This document shows positions 22,601 through 23,914 of a stretch of DNA of 23,914 nt, piece by piece; the stretch's first letter is position 1; each line of letters starts with the position of its first letter. Source of the DNA: a virus; IMG/VR virus record IMGVR_UViG_3300029309_000154, positions 10,100-34,013 of that record. The stretch is one strand, 5' to 3'. The notes under the pieces were generated by a model. It was given only the letters and a program-made list of their open reading frames with translations. It was not told where the DNA came from and made no database searches. The position numbers were made by a program, and so were the translations under genes.

Positions 22601-23695
22601 ATTTAAATATTCAGAAAGTGCAAGAATAGGATTATATTGTTGAAACGCAGCTCTCCATATTTCACTACTTGTATCAGTAAACAAAGCTGGACTTGCTACA
22701 CCGAGTTCATTCTTTTTTATTGTTTCAGATATAGGCCCTGATAAAGCGATATCTTTTTCAAGTAACTCTTCTATTATTTTTTTCTCTGGTAATGCGTTTT
22801 CTTTACTTTTTATTGCAGTATTTATAGTTTCAGTTTGAATTTTTCTAGCATCATCAGCGATAGTCATTCGATTAATATAATAGTTATCGCTTTCAAACTT
22901 TGGCTTTTTTTGAGGATTTCCTTTATATTCTGGCAAACTAAATACAGGCATATCATCTAATGCCATATCATCTTTGATTGTTTCAGGTGGGAGTGCCGCT
23001 GTTCCTTCTATTATTTCTTCTATACTTTTATCTTCTACTACGGTCTTATCTTTTTTTTTTACTTCTTCAACAATACCTGGAACATTTTCTGCAAGTTGAC
23101 TAGCTTCTAAATCTTCTTTTATTCTTTTAAGAGCACCTCCTCCTGCTTCTATTATTTCTTCTTGTTGTATTTGTCTTTCTAAATAAGAAGCCTCTTTGTT
23201 TCTGCGTGTTTTATATTTATCACCAAAATTACGAAGATTTTTTAAAGCACTATTCCAGTCATTTGAAGTTGTCTGTCTCCAGAAATTTGGCGTTTCACTT
23301 TCTAAATCTCCATATTGAAATGCGACAGAAGCAAGAACAGTTTGTTTACCTTTACTCATTTGGTAAAAATCTTGACCAGTTGCATTTCTCCATTTAGAAG
23401 CAAGCCTTGTAGTTGCCTCTCTTTTTGCAAAATCATTTATAATAGATGCTTCTTTAGAGCTTATTCTAAGTTTATTAGCTAACTGTAATGCGGCATCACC
23501 TTTTAAGCCAAGATAAGGTTTAAGCTTTTCTTGTATGTCTTTAGGAAGATTTTTTATATCTGATTCATTTCTAGCACCTAAATCAAATCCACTTGCAATA
23601 GTAACTCCTGATTTAGAACCGTCTTTATCAGGAACATACCCTATAAGACGATTACCTTCTAAACTACCTATAAATTTCCAATCAATATTAGCCAT
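19688..23695 (-). CDS. Internal virion protein with N-terminal pesticin-like muramidase domain (T7 gp16 analogue)
   Basis: This is 1335 residues, close to T7 gp16 (about 1318). Residues about 1-175 fit a pesticin/T4-lysozyme-type muramidase: WKFIGSLEGNRLIGYVP with Glu13, SGVTIASGFDLG with Thr32 and Asp38 (spacing of six as in pesticin), QTVLASVAFQYGDLE, and NFWRQ...FGDKYKTRRNKEAS. A Lys/Glu-rich linker (about 180-320) follows, then a long helical body with hydrophobic patches near 485-508 (ALGSLFAGAIGGVFG) and one near the C-terminus (FWQGAFFLIGLAAMV). Such proteins are ejected to digest cell wall and form a channel across the envelope. The start overlaps the preceding stop (TAATG); the binding site is weak. 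Tail-fibre gene follows. Confidence 0.87.
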   Translation of the reverse strand: MANIDWKFIGSLEGNRLIGYVPDKDGSKSGVTIASGFDLGARNESDIKNLPKDIQEKLKPYLGLKGDAALQLANKLRISSKEASIINDFAKREATTRLASKWRNATGQDFYQMSKGKQTVLASVAFQYGDLESETPNFWRQTTSNDWNSALKNLRNFGDKYKTRRNKEASYLERQIQQEEIIEAGGGALKRIKEDLEASQLAENVPGIVEEVKKKDKTVVEDKSIEEIIEGTAALPPETIKDDMALDDMPVFSLPEYKGNPQKKPKFESDNYYINRMTIADDARKIQTETINTAIKSKENALPEKKIIEELLEKDIALSGPISETIKKNELGVASPALFTDTSSEIWRAAFQQYNPILALSEYLNDLLYRYPEDPNYDEFADPQLKGYENSMWRFIGSPNEQETTRRLERLKRDNFNSTVLSSSDSGVESFTSALLTPSSVIPLAPAQALRSASFFKRAAASGVTTGSVVGLEQGFLLTQKQSYEAEQALMVTALGSLFAGAIGGVFGKKIVQGSDKRFKERDKKYEKKYGGDGFYRSAGASVNPDIARRQAYATMDQDALKETGIGVEKLPINPMFRMLQSSNPFVRGLVAEMVSLGGMMQKKVDAEEAVSQSVERNYTTKYIAPLVQSLREIDTAYLAYRGTVASSNDTVRQAQMFFRFGKDKFSRRNNYLSEYDFRVRVSKAMRRGDVDNIGDAASPFITQAAQKARNNFDFIKNQATGVRLFEIQIRRALKAAQDSGDISRVNMLRNRLDRVRTEGVFTNTALSYVPRLYRVDKIMSNQETFKSIIRQHGVDELGLAGQELDNYVLGVFDSIVKNRPYMQIDEFEGNLEDVIVGSAFRMRELEINDDLIEEFLENDIEVLLRHHSKQMGIDIELQRAFGSIDMKPVIDKISDEWTLLIDRTTDPALKAKYQKELVSDLKDIRGLRDRLRGTYGASKDPHQMSSRFVRTMKSINVLIGMGGAAISSIPDLARPIMVEGFKTVYEKGLRYQFRENASLLKSLSQKELKQAGVAADAVLGLRAHAFADMGDVFGNRFAVERGLNQSVGVMFVINGLNIWNQSLKEFAGNVTLLRMTESIMKPWKSLSKADKEKFLKTGIDEAMSNRIRQLIRTNGEQVDGEWLPNTELWNDITARDVFRNSLNESVERIIITPGAGDRALWTSTEFGSLITQFKSYGQAATVRLLTSGLQEKDGAFWQGAFFLIGLAAMVNEIKRSQYGMTNKESFDEKLVNAIDRSGILGSFMDVNNAVEKLSNYGIGLRPIINDKRSYPLPVGAKASAVFGPAASNLVNVAGIAGDVLGNRVDQDTLDSLSFSTPFRTHPLADPIFDKIYNQ

Positions 23696-23914
23696 TATTT
23701 ATTTCCATATATTCTTTTTAATTCGTCTTTATATTCTTCTTGACTCAACTTTCCTGCTAGCAAATCTCTCAAAACAGCAACATCTCTTGCATCAACTTCT
23801 TTATCAGCATCTATATCAGCGAATGGATTAATAGAACTATTAATAGATTGCAAAAGTTCCATCAAAGCAACATATTTATTTTCTTTTTGATCAAAGGAAC
23901 TCCAAGTTGCATCA
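23695..23914 (-). CDS. C-terminal end of a further gene, cut by the right edge
   Basis: About 72 codons are visible, ending at TAA 23697-23695 in a TAATG overlap with the gp16-like start. The end reads ALMELLQSINSSINPF, then ADIDADKEVDARDVAVLRDL, then LAGKLSQEEYKDELKRIYGN and K. The middle stretch resembles an EF-hand or dockerin-type loop with Asp at alternating positions. In T7 order this would be the gp15-like internal virion protein, but the fragment is too short to confirm. Confidence 0.75.
   Translation of the reverse strand, partial: DATWSSFDQKENKYVALMELLQSINSSINPFADIDADKEVDARDVAVLRDLLAGKLSQEEYKDELKRIYGNK

Overview
The window looks like part of a tailed-phage genome, from a T7-like podovirus, probably marine. 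The evidence is a T7-type head-to-tail connector (portal), a two-subunit terminase, a T7 gp17-like fibre N-terminus, and a T7 gp16-sized internal virion protein next to it. The DNA is AT-rich and genes are packed with 1-4 base overlaps. The host cannot be read from the sequence. The C-terminal part of the ParB-like protein recalls ParB homologues of alphaproteobacterial plasmids, so an alphaproteobacterium is a guess. No integrase, tRNA, CRISPR array or insertion sequence is visible.

Layout. (1) 1-3908, leftward: terminase small subunit, terminase large subunit, two unknown genes, and a portal gene that runs off the left edge. A near-consensus sigma70-type promoter (3878-3908) drives this block. 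(2) 3909-4577: about 670 bases between divergent blocks, with no convincing gene and many hairpins and inverted repeats. It is a candidate packaging site, replication origin or control region. (3) 4578-12397, mostly rightward: the early block. It has small unknown genes, small membrane proteins, SSB, a large ParB-like protein, a YqaJ-type exonuclease and a DUF1071/Sak3-like annealing protein. Inside it sit two leftward genes, an HTH regulator and a RuvC-like resolvase. (4) 12398-23914, leftward: the late tail and lysis block. From right to left it has the end of an unknown virion gene, a 1335-residue internal virion protein with a muramidase domain, a collar-domain tail fibre, a small structural protein, a 1174-residue fibre with five tandem repeats, a cluster of small membrane or coiled-coil genes including a GTA-type holin, a terminator, and two small genes after it. 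On a circular map, blocks 1 and 4 would join through the capsid and tail-tube genes outside the window.

How it works together. The early block carries a full recombination set (SSB, 5'-3' exonuclease, annealing protein, resolvase) but no visible DNA polymerase, primase, helicase or RNA polymerase. This suggests recombination-dependent replication using host enzymes. Host-type promoters agree with host RNA polymerase being used. The HTH gene has a 31-bp dyad centred on the -10 element of its own promoter, which suggests an autoregulated switch. Several early gene junctions carry long-stem hairpins, including a three-hairpin leader before SSB. These are the most unusual RNA-level features here.
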